Shown here piece after piece: positions 1-8,643 of a stretch of 50,448 nt of DNA. Numbering within the stretch: position 1 is the stretch's first letter; each line of letters opens with the position of its first letter. The notes under the pieces are model-generated. The model was given only the letters and a program-made list of their open reading frames with translations. It had not been told where the DNA came from and ran no database searches. Source of the DNA: Flavobacteriales bacterium (GTDB taxonomy: Bacteria; Bacteroidota; Bacteroidia; Flavobacteriales_D; Sanyastnellaceae); NCBI GenBank assembly GCA_947456965.1, contig CANGTU010000022.1, positions 1 through 50,448 on the forward strand. The letters are read 5' to 3'. A program made the position numbers and the translations under genes.

Positions 1-1133
1 AGCTGGTTCCGGTGTATCTCGGCAACGGTTGGTGGGAATTTACAGCCTATGGCAATCCGGAAGAGTATCCCATGTGGTGGACTATTGATAACGGCGAACC
101 CGTTGCTGCTACCTGGGTGTACATGGTGCAGCTGGAACCCGGTACCCATGTGATCTGCGCAACGATCGAACCGGAATCGTGTCCCGAACCTGTCTCCGAT
201 TGCATCGAAGTGCTGGAGGAAGGCGACAGCGATTGCACAGTAGTGATGCTGGGCATGGACTCTTATGTGCTCGAAGGCGGTCCCAATTTCATCGAATGGA
301 CCATTTATGATGCGAGCGATAATCCGGTGTCCGAAGGCTCGTCACAATACTCCAACAACGATCCGTTCTATGATTTTTCGGTGTGCCTGGATGATGGTTG
401 CTATACTCTGGTAGCCTGCGGCGGTATTCCGTTCACTGATTCCAATTTTGACTTTTTCATCGGCGAAACGGCCGAGCTGATCTGGATGGAGTACTCCAAT
501 GAAACCGGTGAGTGCATGGGTATGATTGCCTATTTCTCCGTGAATTCCGATTGCGGTGAACAGGAATGTACTCAAAATGAAATCGAACTCTCGATCAGTG
601 GTCAGTTTGAAAATCCAAATACGATTGACCTGATTGAACTGGCTCTTTCTCTGGATGGAATAGAGCTGGACAATGATGAGATACCACTTTCGGCGGATGT
701 CACAGGAAGTTTTACTTTCTGCGTGCCCGATGGTTGTTATCAAGTCGAGCTATCCTCAGCTACTCCGGTTTTGGCCGAAATCATCTCAATAACTGCATCG
801 GTGAACGGAGAGCCTGTGGATGTGGAAGAGATCCTGCAAGGTGCCACCTCGCTTGAATTCCAGATAGGCGCCGGAGTGGACTGCACAGATGGAGTCGGCA
901 ACCTCACAGCTGGTGAGTTGTTACTTTACCCGAATCCCGCCCGCGATGTCCTTACCGTTCAGTGGTCATCTACTGAAGTGGAATTGCTTACCATCTGCGA
1001 TGGCGCGGGCAGAATCGTGATGCAACAGAGCCTCAACAGCCCTGTACAGCAGATCAATCTGAACGAATTGGCCTCTGGTATGTACGTCGTGCGGACAGGC
1101 AATCTCACCCATCCGCTCCTCATTATTCGTTAA
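1..1133 (+). CDS. T9SS type A sorting domain-containing secreted protein (5' truncated)
   Basis: The reading frame is open at the left edge of the window, so the start lies upstream and at least 377 residues are visible. The body is acidic, Cys-rich and beta-rich, with repeated segments containing C-F-x-x-C-x-D-G-C-Y-like motifs, as in adhesin-like or extracellular modular proteins of Bacteroidota. The last 75 or so residues form a recognisable type IX secretion sorting domain: a LYPNPARDVLTV motif, then a beta-sandwich ending in ASGMYVVR and a short tail. By family knowledge this domain directs export through the outer membrane by the Por/T9SS machinery and attachment at, or release from, the cell surface. 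The function of the passenger is not recognisable. A hairpin terminator follows the stop codon. Confidence 0.85.
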   Translation, partial: LVPVYLGNGWWEFTAYGNPEEYPMWWTIDNGEPVAATWVYMVQLEPGTHVICATIEPESCPEPVSDCIEVLEEGDSDCTVVMLGMDSYVLEGGPNFIEWTIYDASDNPVSEGSSQYSNNDPFYDFSVCLDDGCYTLVACGGIPFTDSNFDFFIGETAELIWMEYSNETGECMGMIAYFSVNSDCGEQECTQNEIELSISGQFENPNTIDLIELALSLDGIELDNDEIPLSADVTGSFTFCVPDGCYQVELSSATPVLAEIISITASVNGEPVDVEEILQGATSLEFQIGAGVDCTDGVGNLTAGELLLYPNPARDVLTVQWSSTEVELLTICDGAGRIVMQQSLNSPVQQINLNELASGMYVVRTGNLTHPLLIIR

Positions 1134-1159
1134 CCTGAAAAATAGTGCAATACGGAATC

Positions 1160-1189
1160 GGCTGTCCTTCGGGGATGGCCTTTTCTTTT
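1160..1189 (+). terminator. Rho-independent terminator after the T9SS protein gene
   Basis: An 8-bp stem (GGCTGTCC with GGATGGCC, including two G-U pairs) closes a 5-nt TTCGG loop and is followed by a T-rich run. It lies 26 bp after the stop codon of the secreted protein and before the DUF2723 gene, separating the two transcripts. Confidence 0.65.
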
Positions 1190-1201
1190 ATCGCTTACCG
1201 C

Positions 1202-1209
1202 TATCTTCG
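1202..1209 (+). promoter_or_regulatory. Putative -7 element of the DUF2723 gene
   Basis: TATCTTCG differs from the Bacteroidota -7 consensus TAnnTTTG at one position and lies 5 bp before the ATG at 1215. No clear -33 TTTG was seen. The position would give a very short leader. Confidence 0.35.
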
Positions 1210-1214
1210 CCCCC

Positions 1215-4200
1215 ATGAATTATGCTCGTCTGAATATCCTTGGCGGCTGGCTGGTTTTTCTGGTCACTACGGTCGTGTATACCCTCACTCTCGAGCCCAC
1301 TATGCCCTTCTGGGACTGCGGTGAGTTCATCGCATCGGCCAATCGGCTGGAAGTGGGACATCCCCCGGGAGCGCCGTTTTTTATGCTGATCGCCCGGGTA
1401 TTCTCTGCATTCGCCTCCCCGGAGAAGGTGCCATACATGGTCAATTTCCTTTCTGCGATTTGCTCGGCTGCCACGGTTATGTTTCTCTTCTGGTCCATTA
1501 CCCACATGGCTAAGAAGATTGCTGACCGGGCAGGTGAAATCAACGCCGGTCGTATCGCCGCTATTTTGGGTAGCGGCCTGATCGGATCCCTGGCCTACAC
1601 CTTCAGCGATACGTTCTGGTTCAGCGGTGTGGAAGGTGAGGTGTATGCCATGTCATCCCTTTTTACCGCGGCGGTATTCTGGGCTATTCTGAAATGGGAG
1701 TCCGTAGCCGACCAGGGCAATGAGCTTCGCTGGATCGTGCTTATCGCCTACCTGATGGGCCTCTCCATCGGTGTTCACTTGCTTAACCTGCTTGCTATAC
1801 CAGCCATCTGTTTTGTATATTATTTCAAACGGTACGAGGTGACCCGAAAGGGGGTGATCTTCACGGGATTGGTATCTCTCGCTCTGCTGGCACTGATCCA
1901 GACCGGTATCATCATCTGGTTTGTTCAGCTCGCGGGGTTCTTTGAACGGACATTCGTCAACAGTTTCGGCCTGCCGTTCAACAGCGGCGCACTTTTTTAC
2001 GCCGTCATCGTCATTTCCGGTATTGTGCTCGGATTGCGCTGGACTAAAAGGAAAAATATGGTGGCAGCAAATACTCTGCTGCTGGGCATTACCGCAGCGA
2101 TCATCGGCTACACCAGTTTCGCTACCATCGTGGTGCGTTCAAGAGCGAATCCTCCAATGGACGAAAACAATCCAGAAAACCTCTTCGCGCTGCTGTCCTA
2201 CCTGAATCGTGAGCAGTATGGCGATCGTCCCTTACTTGCTGGCCAATACTTCAATACTCCGGAAGATCCGGATGAGCCCTATACGGATGGCGGCAAGGTT
2301 TGGGTAAAGTCATATAGTGTGCGCGAGGATAATATGAAGGGCAAACTCGTGCTTTCCTGCAGGGAACGCTACGAGGCGGAACAATACGTGTCAGAGAACT
2401 CCGGCCGCAAGCTGAAGATCGTGAACGAGTACATAGAGAGTGGGGAGAAAAAGGATGCAGTGGTGAACTACGACCAACGATTCACCACCGTGTTTCCGCG
2501 CATGTACAGCAGCCAGGCAAACCATGTCCGCGAATACAAGCAATGGAGTAACTACAAGAACTGGAATTCACCAAAAGGCAAAACCAAGATTTCGGAGCTC
2601 GAAAAGACGATCAGTAATCTGGAAAGCGAGCAACAGCAGATTTCAAACTACCTCACTCGCCGGCGCGAACAGCTTTCCGGAGATGATATCGAGCAGCTCG
2701 AACGGCGCTACAAAACCAACGAACGTGTTCTTAACAAAAGGTATGCTGAGGCCATGCCAAGCAAGGCCGAGGACCTTCGCTTCTTTGTGAACTACCAGAT
2801 CGGATGGATGTACGGGCGCTACTTCATGTGGAATTTCTCTGGCCGTCAGGATGATGCTCAGGGACATGGTGATTTTCTGGATGGTAACTGGCTCACCGGT
2901 GTCAAATGGTTGGATGAGGCCCGCCTGGGCAATATGGAGGCCCTTCCTGAGATTGAACGCAATAACCGTGGAAGGAATGACTACTACATGTTGCCTCTGA
3001 TACTCGGAATTATCGGTCTGGTGTTTCAGGCATCTCGCCACCTGAAGGATTTTAGTGTGGTGGGTATGCTGTTTCTCCTCACAGGACTGGCTATCGTCGT
3101 ATACCTCAACCAAACCCCATTGCAACCGAGGGAGCGTGACTACGCATACGCCGGATCGTTCTATGCCTTCACCATCTGGATTGGACTCGGCGTATACGCT
3201 CTCTACTATGTGGCTACCTCGGTATCATTGAAGCAGGTAGCCATCATCGGAGCAATGGCGGTAGGCGGCTCACTCGCCCTCTATCTCCTTGAAGGCGCTC
3301 TGGCTCAGGAAGGTGAGGCTGCGGTGCTTGGTTCCTCTCTTCTTTATATGTCGGTGGTGGGCACAGGCGTCATGATGGTGTGCGGGCTTATCGGACTGAT
3401 GAAGGGGGAGTCATTGGTCAAGGGTGCACTGGTAACCGCTATGGCCCTCCCGGTTCCGATGATCATGGCCAATCAGGGCTGGGATGACCATAACAGGTCA
3501 AACCGCCGCACGGGTATTGACATGGCGAATAATTACCTCAAATCGCTGCAGCCCGGTGCCATCATTTTTACCAATGGGGATAATGACACCTTCCCCCTCT
3601 GGTATGCGCAGGAAGTGGAGGAGGTGCGCCGGGATGTCCGGGTGTGTAACCTTTCTCTGCTCAACACCGACTGGTACATTGACCAGATGAAACGGAAGGC
3701 ATACGATAGTGAGCCGGTCCCATTTACCATCCGGGAGCAGAAGTACCGCCAGGGAACGCGGGATGTGCTCTTCATCGATTCCTACGACGAGAATGCTGAC
3801 TACATGGATCTTCGCGAGGCCCTCAATTATGCCCTCGATGATACCAAGTCCATTCCAAACGGGGACCGGATGGTATCCGTAATGCCTACATACAAATTCA
3901 AGCTGAAGGTGGATAGCGCCGCGCTGGAAATGTACCGTCCCTTCCTGCAGGAAGGTGATTCTCTGGTGAGTGAACTCCGGTGGGAGTTTGTCGATGAACG
4001 CGGACGCCCAAGGTCATACATCACCAAGGCACAGCTCATGGCTCTTGATCTCATTGCGAATTCCGACTGGACAAGGCCTATCTACTTCGCAGTGACTACA
4101 GGCGGAGAGGCGTATCTTGGATTGGAGCGATACTTCCAACTGGAAGGGCTCGCGTATCGCCTCACTCCGATTTTCCACAAGGAAAGTCCTAATCCCAATC

Positions 4201-4811
4201 TCGATGGCGGGGTTTCTACAGAGATCATGTTCGATAACATGATGAATAAGTTCAAATGGGGCAACATGGACAAGCATCCGATCTATATGGATGAGAATAA
4301 CCGGCGCATGACGACAAACCTGCGTCTGCAGTTCTCACATCTGGCAGAAAGCCTGATCAGCGAGGGCAAGAAGGATCGTGCACTGGAAGCGCTGAACAAA
4401 GCCATGGCTGTGATGCCCGAGTCAACCGTACCCTATGACCAACCGCAGATTATGTGGCACCTCGCAGAACTCTACTACGAAGCTGGTGACTCGCTCGCTG
4501 CACTGAACCTGACCCGCCGGCTGGTTGAGCTGAACTACCAGGAGGTGGAGTACTACGAATCACTCGACCCCGCCCGCCAGGGCATAGTGGAACGCGACGT
4601 GGCTCTGCGTATCCAAATCAATGACCGACTGATTCAACAGGCAGCACTGGCCTTCCCGGAGAATGAGGAGGTGCAGAAATGGAAGGAGGAGATCGAAACG
4701 ATGCTCGGCGACTTTGGAATGGAAGCGGAGGAAGCTCCTCGCACACCTAAGAAAGCACCGGAAGTAACGGTAGGCGGCGAAAAGGGTATTGAGCTTACCA
4801 AACCGAAATAA
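1215..4811 (+). CDS. DUF2723 (TMEM260/GT117-like) membrane protein
   Basis: This 1198-residue protein starts with a membrane segment followed by the DUF2723 signature around residues 27-55 (WDCGEF at 33-38, then GHPPGAPFF). Acidic residues after the first helix are typical of GT-C-fold protein O-mannosyltransferase relatives. Many hydrophobic helices fill residues 1-310. A soluble charged segment with coiled-coil character lies around 420-520, further helices run from 590 to 760, and a long soluble C-terminal part ends in TPR-like helices (about 1040-1150). The family is called glycosyltransferase family 117 / TMEM260-like and is common in Bacteroidota. A lipid-linked sugar donor and an extracytoplasmic protein acceptor are inferred from relatives only. 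The gene stands alone between two terminators. Family assignment is secure, substrate is not. Confidence 0.88.
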   Translation: MNYARLNILGGWLVFLVTTVVYTLTLEPTMPFWDCGEFIASANRLEVGHPPGAPFFMLIARVFSAFASPEKVPYMVNFLSAICSAATVMFLFWSITHMAKKIADRAGEINAGRIAAILGSGLIGSLAYTFSDTFWFSGVEGEVYAMSSLFTAAVFWAILKWESVADQGNELRWIVLIAYLMGLSIGVHLLNLLAIPAICFVYYFKRYEVTRKGVIFTGLVSLALLALIQTGIIIWFVQLAGFFERTFVNSFGLPFNSGALFYAVIVISGIVLGLRWTKRKNMVAANTLLLGITAAIIGYTSFATIVVRSRANPPMDENNPENLFALLSYLNREQYGDRPLLAGQYFNTPEDPDEPYTDGGKVWVKSYSVREDNMKGKLVLSCRERYEAEQYVSENSGRKLKIVNEYIESGEKKDAVVNYDQRFTTVFPRMYSSQANHVREYKQWSNYKNWNSPKGKTKISELEKTISNLESEQQQISNYLTRRREQLSGDDIEQLERRYKTNERVLNKRYAEAMPSKAEDLRFFVNYQIGWMYGRYFMWNFSGRQDDAQGHGDFLDGNWLTGVKWLDEARLGNMEALPEIERNNRGRNDYYMLPLILGIIGLVFQASRHLKDFSVVGMLFLLTGLAIVVYLNQTPLQPRERDYAYAGSFYAFTIWIGLGVYALYYVATSVSLKQVAIIGAMAVGGSLALYLLEGALAQEGEAAVLGSSLLYMSVVGTGVMMVCGLIGLMKGESLVKGALVTAMALPVPMIMANQGWDDHNRSNRRTGIDMANNYLKSLQPGAIIFTNGDNDTFPLWYAQEVEEVRRDVRVCNLSLLNTDWYIDQMKRKAYDSEPVPFTIREQKYRQGTRDVLFIDSYDENADYMDLREALNYALDDTKSIPNGDRMVSVMPTYKFKLKVDSAALEMYRPFLQEGDSLVSELRWEFVDERGRPRSYITKAQLMALDLIANSDWTRPIYFAVTTGGEAYLGLERYFQLEGLAYRLTPIFHKESPNPNLDGGVSTEIMFDNMMNKFKWGNMDKHPIYMDENNRRMTTNLRLQFSHLAESLISEGKKDRALEALNKAMAVMPESTVPYDQPQIMWHLAELYYEAGDSLAALNLTRRLVELNYQEVEYYESLDPARQGIVERDVALRIQINDRLIQQAALAFPENEEVQKWKEEIETMLGDFGMEAEEAPRTPKKAPEVTVGGEKGIELTKPK

Positions 4812-4835
4812 TCATCCCGCAATGTGCGGAGTGAA

Positions 4836-5612
4836 TCAAGAGCGCAGGGATTGTTCCTTGCGCTCTTTTACATTCCGCATGCGGATGTTGAGGAGTTCAA
4901 CAACGAGCGAGAACAACAAGGCGATGTAAGAATAGGTCTTGATATTCACACCTTCCGGCAAGTGAAGTACATGGGCATCCTCGAGGGCTTCTAGCACCAG
5001 AATGAGCCCGATCACCACGAGGAAAGTCAGTGCGAGCATCTTGATCGTGGGGTACTTCTCGATAAACGTGCTCACGTAAGGCGCAAAGAGTAGCATCACG
5101 ATCATCGAAATAACCACCGCGATCACCATGACGGGGATGTGGTTGGAAAGCCCCACGGCAGTAATGATCGAATCAAAGGAAAAAACAATATCGATGAACG
5201 TAATCTGAAGGATGGCCTGACCCATGGTGAGGGTCTTTTTCTTGGCCGGATCATCCTTGGCTGTCTCCCTGAACTTGTGCACAATTTCCATCACCGTTTT
5301 GATGATCAGGAACATCCCTCCGGAAAAGAGAATGATGCCTCTTCCGGTTACCGGAATACTGCCCAGATGGAAGAAGGGATCAACCATCTTGGTGATAAAG
5401 GAAATGGTGCTTAACAGAATGATGCGCACCACCAACGCCAGCATGAGCCCGATGAAGCGCGCACGGCCCTGATTCTTACGGCCCGGGATATAGCTGCAGA
5501 TGATGGCAATGAAGATGATGTTATCAATCCCCAATACAATCTCCATGAGCACCAGGGTCATGAGATCGATAATGCCGCTGACAGATTCAAAAGGGGCCAG
5601 AAACTCGTGCAT
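4836..5612 (-). CDS. TerC family integral membrane protein
   Basis: This 258-residue polytopic membrane protein has about seven hydrophobic helices. It carries the two hallmark acidic motifs of the TerC family: GIDNIIFIA near residues 28-36 and FIDIVFSFDSI near 139-149. These Asp residues lie inside helices and are thought to bind a metal; relatives are linked to tellurite resistance and to Mn2+ export or metal loading of exported proteins. The frame is open far upstream of the start, but the MHEFLAPF start gives the usual family N-terminus and lies 20 bp downstream of a perfect TAnnTTTG element. It is divergent from pdeM. The exact transported ion is not visible. Confidence 0.88.
   Translation of the reverse strand: MHEFLAPFESVSGIIDLMTLVLMEIVLGIDNIIFIAIICSYIPGRKNQGRARFIGLMLALVVRIILLSTISFITKMVDPFFHLGSIPVTGRGIILFSGGMFLIIKTVMEIVHKFRETAKDDPAKKKTLTMGQAILQITFIDIVFSFDSIITAVGLSNHIPVMVIAVVISMIVMLLFAPYVSTFIEKYPTIKMLALTFLVVIGLILVLEALEDAHVLHLPEGVNIKTYSYIALLFSLVVELLNIRMRNVKERKEQSLRS
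4838..4869 (+). terminator. Terminator in the convergent DUF2723/terC junction
   Basis: A 13-bp stem (AAGAGCGCAGGGA with TCCTTGCGCTCTT, one G-U pair) with a 4-nt TTGT loop is followed by Ts on the plus strand. It lies inside the last codons of the convergent terC gene. A smaller perfect hairpin, CCGCA-ATG-TGCGG, sits just upstream. It probably ends the DUF2723 transcript and may also act on terC transcripts. Confidence 0.6.
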
Positions 5613-5632
5613 GGGTAGCTGTTGGAAGCCGG

Positions 5633-5640
5633 CAAAGATA
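5633..5640 (-). promoter_or_regulatory. Putative -7 element for terC
   Basis: Read on the minus strand this is TATCTTTG, an exact TAnnTTTG match followed by GCC, 20 bp before the terC ATG. The -33 box is not evident. It supports the start chosen for terC over the much longer open frame. Confidence 0.5.
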
Positions 5641-5693
5641 GCAGGCCCGGACAGACTTGGCCTACACACCCGCCAACGGCTAACTTGCAGGCC

Positions 5694-6359
5694 ATGCGCA
5701 AACGCGATTCCATCCGCACAACGAGCGTCAGGATTGCAAACCGGGAAGTGCTGCTCCACCCCGGCCGCGTGGTTTTCTTGCCCGATCAGTCGCTGCTCGT
5801 ATGTTCTGATATCCACGTGGGAAAGACTGATCATTTCCGCCGTCACGGAATACCGGTGCCACGAATGGCCGCCATGGCCAACGCCTGGCGATTGGCCGAG
5901 GTGATGGAGTCCCTTGCCCCTTCGCATGTCTTGTTTCTGGGCGACCTCATGCACAGCTCGGCCAATCGGGAATGGGAGGAGTTCGTAGATATGCTCGACC
6001 AGTTTCCCGGCCTGAAGCGCACCCTGGTCAAAGGCAACCACGATGTCGAAGGGGAATCTTTCTTTATCCATCATGGCTTTGAGGTTGCTCATGAATGGAC
6101 GGACGGTTTTTTCCGCTTCGTGCACGTGCCGGAAGCAAAGCCCAAAGAGGGATTTCACACGTTTGCCGGACATCTGCACCCTGCAGTGCGAATGGTGGGA
6201 CCCGCGCGTCAGAGTTTAAGACTTCCCTGCTTCTGGCTGGGCGAAAACCAATCTATACTGCCTGCCTTTGGTGAATTCACGGGCCATGTACTCGTCCGCC
6301 CTTTACCAGGTGACAGGATTTATGTAGTTGCAGAAAATGAGGTGATTGGAGTTACCTGA
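5694..6359 (+). CDS. pdeM: Ligase-associated DNA damage response endonuclease PdeM-like metallophosphoesterase
   Basis: This 221-residue protein has the calcineurin-like metallophosphoesterase metal ligands in order: SDIHVGK (residues 38-44), GDLMHS (about 80), KGNHD (about 110) and GHLHP (about 151). The SDxHxGK-x-HFRxxGIPVP arrangement is typical of PdeM, which usually clusters with a ligase-associated Lhr-type helicase and an ATP-dependent ligase. Those partners are not in this window, so the gene is isolated here. An in-frame ATG exists at 5622, but the ATG at 5694 gives the family N-terminus and follows a TAACTTGC box with a TTG at 5657-5659. The 3' end overlaps the convergent MORN-repeat gene by 8 bp. 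Assignment to the PdeM subfamily is fairly sure. Confidence 0.82.
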   Translation: MRKRDSIRTTSVRIANREVLLHPGRVVFLPDQSLLVCSDIHVGKTDHFRRHGIPVPRMAAMANAWRLAEVMESLAPSHVLFLGDLMHSSANREWEEFVDMLDQFPGLKRTLVKGNHDVEGESFFIHHGFEVAHEWTDGFFRFVHVPEAKPKEGFHTFAGHLHPAVRMVGPARQSLRLPCFWLGENQSILPAFGEFTGHVLVRPLPGDRIYVVAENEVIGVT

Positions 6360-6732
6360 TCGGAATTTCCTTTTCAAGTTTTCCGCTCTTGTAGATGCTT
6401 TGCTTGATCAGCTTCCCATTGGTGTCATAATCGGAAAAGGTACCGTGCTCCTTGCCCCGGATGTAGTGCTGCTCCGACTTGAGTTTGCCGTTCTCATGGT
6501 AGTACTTCCAGATACCATCCTCCAGGCCGTTCTTGTATGTGCCGGTCCACTGGATCTTGCCACTCGGATAAAAGACTTCCTCGCGGGCCAACGCCTGGGT
6601 AGTCGAATTGAAATAAAGCACCACATAAGGCGAGCCGTCAGCATGTTTCCGCATGACCTGACGCACGAAGCCGGGATCCTGACCAGGGGCCTGAACCAGC
6701 AGGGCGAGACAAAAACTTATGCAGGCCATCAT
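6352..6732 (-). CDS. Secreted MORN-repeat (YwqK-like) protein
   Basis: This 126-residue protein has a short hydrophobic N-terminus that looks like a signal peptide. Three to four degenerate MORN/YwqK repeats follow (GKIQWTGTYKNGLEDGIWKY, then NGKLKSEQHYIRGKEHGTF, then NGKLIKQSIYKSGKL). Such repeats are very common in Bacteroidota exported proteins. Databases often label them antitoxin YwqK, but nothing here indicates a toxin partner. It is the third gene of a minus-strand series after namZ and a lipoprotein gene, with 58 bp from the latter. Function unknown. Confidence 0.7.
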   Translation of the reverse strand: MMACISFCLALLVQAPGQDPGFVRQVMRKHADGSPYVVLYFNSTTQALAREEVFYPSGKIQWTGTYKNGLEDGIWKYYHENGKLKSEQHYIRGKEHGTFSDYDTNGKLIKQSIYKSGKLEKEIPIR

Positions 6733-6790
6733 ACCAAATTCTCTTACAGGTTATACTCCGATACGGCCGGAAACTGACATGGGTTACAAA

Positions 6791-7324
6791 TCACAGGACA
6801 ACAAGCACCTTGAACCTCCCGGTGAAGTTGATCTCCGGCCCGAAGAGACTGCCGTTTTCATCCACCTCCCGAAGCACAAGGCTGAACTGAACGGGTTCTG
6901 AGCCACCAAAAATGGCCGGAACTACCTGTACTACCCCCTCAATGGCTTGATACTCCCTGTAAGGCTGGAATATATCATTGTCATTCCGCTCGTAAACACG
7001 AGCGCTGAATTCCGAATCTTCATCATCCAGGTTGAGAAGCCCAAAGCCGACATCTTCGGAATCGAGATTCATGCTCAAGGTGTGTGTGAGCTCCTCACCC
7101 TCCGCCTGAATATCGGCAGTGATGTAGTAGCGGCGAGAGAAGGCCTCAGTGCTGTCCAGCAGGATATGATTGGCATCCAGCAATTCAAAGGTGCTGCCGC
7201 GCCACTTGAGGTTGCCGCAATCGCAGACATAGGGCTGGGGAACATAGTCGTCCGACCTCTTGCATGAGGTTACTGCTGCCAGGGCCAGCACGGCGAGAAT
7301 GCTCAGGATGGGGCGGATGCGCAT
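6791..7324 (-). CDS. Hypothetical lipoprotein
   Basis: The product is 177 residues. A signal peptide of about 20 residues ends in a lipobox, LAAVTSC, so export and lipidation at the envelope are expected. The mature part has a C-D-C-G-N-L-K-W motif and a predicted beta-rich body, ending in hydrophobic VLVVL. I do not recognise a family. It lies 33 bp downstream of namZ on the same strand and is probably cotranscribed with it, suggesting an envelope role, but this is inference. Confidence 0.7.
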   Translation of the reverse strand: MRIRPILSILAVLALAAVTSCKRSDDYVPQPYVCDCGNLKWRGSTFELLDANHILLDSTEAFSRRYYITADIQAEGEELTHTLSMNLDSEDVGFGLLNLDDEDSEFSARVYERNDNDIFQPYREYQAIEGVVQVVPAIFGGSEPVQFSLVLREVDENGSLFGPEINFTGRFKVLVVL

Positions 7325-7357
7325 AGAGGTCCGTTTTGGGAGCCCGAAAATACGACA

Positions 7358-8587
7358 TTATTCGAAATCAGGGTAGAGCAGATAGCTCCGGCGAATGGTG
7401 CGGTAGGCAGCCAGTTCCGCCTTCCAGCTTTCCCGGATTTCAGCCGGTGTCTTACCCTCGGTGACCTGCCGCCGCAGCCGGTCGGTTCCGGCCAGCTTGT
7501 CGAAAAAGGAGGGATCACGAATAAATCCCGCTGGATCAGCACTGGCCGCATATAACCCAGTGAGCCAATCGAGGTAGAGCATGCGGGAACTTTTAAAATA
7601 GAATGAGCCAAAAGCGGAGAGATGATGCCCTGTGCAGGTCTTGCCTTCATGAGGCGGATCCATGGCTACCCCCTGAATGTCCTTCGGAATAAAGGAATAT
7701 CGCCCCGTCTGGTTGCCCGGGTAGCCAATACACTGGAAGGGCTGGTCCGTTCCACGACCCACACTCACCACAGTGGCTTCAAAGAAACACAGGGAGGGAT
7801 AGAGATATACGGATGCCATATTCGGAAGGTTGGGGGAGGGGGCTACAGGCAAATCGTAGAAATCGGCATGGGTGTAACCCTCGCAGGGAATGACTGTAAG
7901 TTGGCATGTGAGTCCCCGCTTCAGCCATTTCTCACCGTTGATCATTCCGGCGAGCTCGCCCACAGTGCACCCGTGAACCACGGGAATGGGGTGCATGCCG
8001 ACAAAAGACCGGTAAGCGGTGTCGAGCACAGGCCCGTCGATGTAGAATCCATTGGGGTTGGGACGATCCAGCACAATAAACGCCTTGCCCTGCTCGGCTG
8101 CGGCCTCCATCGCATAGTGCATGGTGCTGATGTAGGTGTAAAAACGCACTCCTACATCCTGGATATCAAAGAGTATAAGGTCCACTTGCGCGAGCTGAGC
8201 AGTGGATGGTTTCTTGGTCTTGCCATACAGGGAATACACGGGAAGACCGGTTCGCTGATCCCGGCCATCCTCGATTTTCTCCCCGGCCCCGGCTTGCCCG
8301 CGGAACCCGTGCTCCGGCGCAAATACGCACTGTACCGCGACCCCTCGCTTCAGCAAGGTATCCACCAGATGGGAACCACCTACCCGCGAGGTCTGATTGG
8401 CAATCACGGCCACACGCTTGTCGCGGAGCAGATGCAAATAAGCCTCCAGCCGCTCCGCTCCAGTGACTATGGTTGTATTGCTTGATCGGCCGGGCTGCAT
8501 AGCAAGTACCTGTGCCCTGACATCGCAGCGATAACCCACCAGCAGGAGCAGGAACATAAGGGCAGGGAAAGGGGATAGTACCAGCAT
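7358..8587 (-). CDS. namZ: DUF1343 / NamZ-like exo-beta-N-acetylmuramidase
   Basis: This 409-residue exported protein begins with a hydrophobic signal segment (residues 1-25). It shows the DUF1343 landmarks: VAVIANQTSRV near residue 60, FAPEHGFRG near 90, LILFDIQDVGVRFYTYISTM near 138-157, and VLDRPNPNG near 173. Family members such as Bacillus NamZ remove terminal N-acetylmuramic acid from peptidoglycan fragments. By analogy this enzyme would act in the periplasm in cell-wall recycling. Length is normal for the family. The start codon is divergent from the ABC permease promoter region, with only 56 bp between starts. Confidence 0.85.
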   Translation of the reverse strand: MLVLSPFPALMFLLLLVGYRCDVRAQVLAMQPGRSSNTTIVTGAERLEAYLHLLRDKRVAVIANQTSRVGGSHLVDTLLKRGVAVQCVFAPEHGFRGQAGAGEKIEDGRDQRTGLPVYSLYGKTKKPSTAQLAQVDLILFDIQDVGVRFYTYISTMHYAMEAAAEQGKAFIVLDRPNPNGFYIDGPVLDTAYRSFVGMHPIPVVHGCTVGELAGMINGEKWLKRGLTCQLTVIPCEGYTHADFYDLPVAPSPNLPNMASVYLYPSLCFFEATVVSVGRGTDQPFQCIGYPGNQTGRYSFIPKDIQGVAMDPPHEGKTCTGHHLSAFGSFYFKSSRMLYLDWLTGLYAASADPAGFIRDPSFFDKLAGTDRLRRQVTEGKTPAEIRESWKAELAAYRTIRRSYLLYPDFE

Positions 8588-8617
8588 GCTTTAACGGGGC
8601 CAAAGATCAGGCCTGAA

Positions 8618-8625
8618 TACCTTTG
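8618..8625 (+). promoter_or_regulatory. Putative -7 element of the ABC permease gene
   Basis: TACCTTTG is an exact TAnnTTTG match. It overlaps the first possible start codon of the permease frame (TTG at 8623). If real, that start cannot be used and the GTG at 8644 is the true start. Confidence 0.5.
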
Positions 8626-8643
8626 GCAAAACAACTCAAGCCT

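Noticed and set aside
7622-8485. A 287-codon plus-strand frame inside namZ
   Set aside because: Antisense to the clear DUF1343 protein; composition and lack of a domain show it is a shadow.
8623-8643. TTG start for the ABC permease
   Set aside because: It overlaps a perfect TAnnTTTG element, and GTG 8644 gives the family-typical MNLPGFIASR start.
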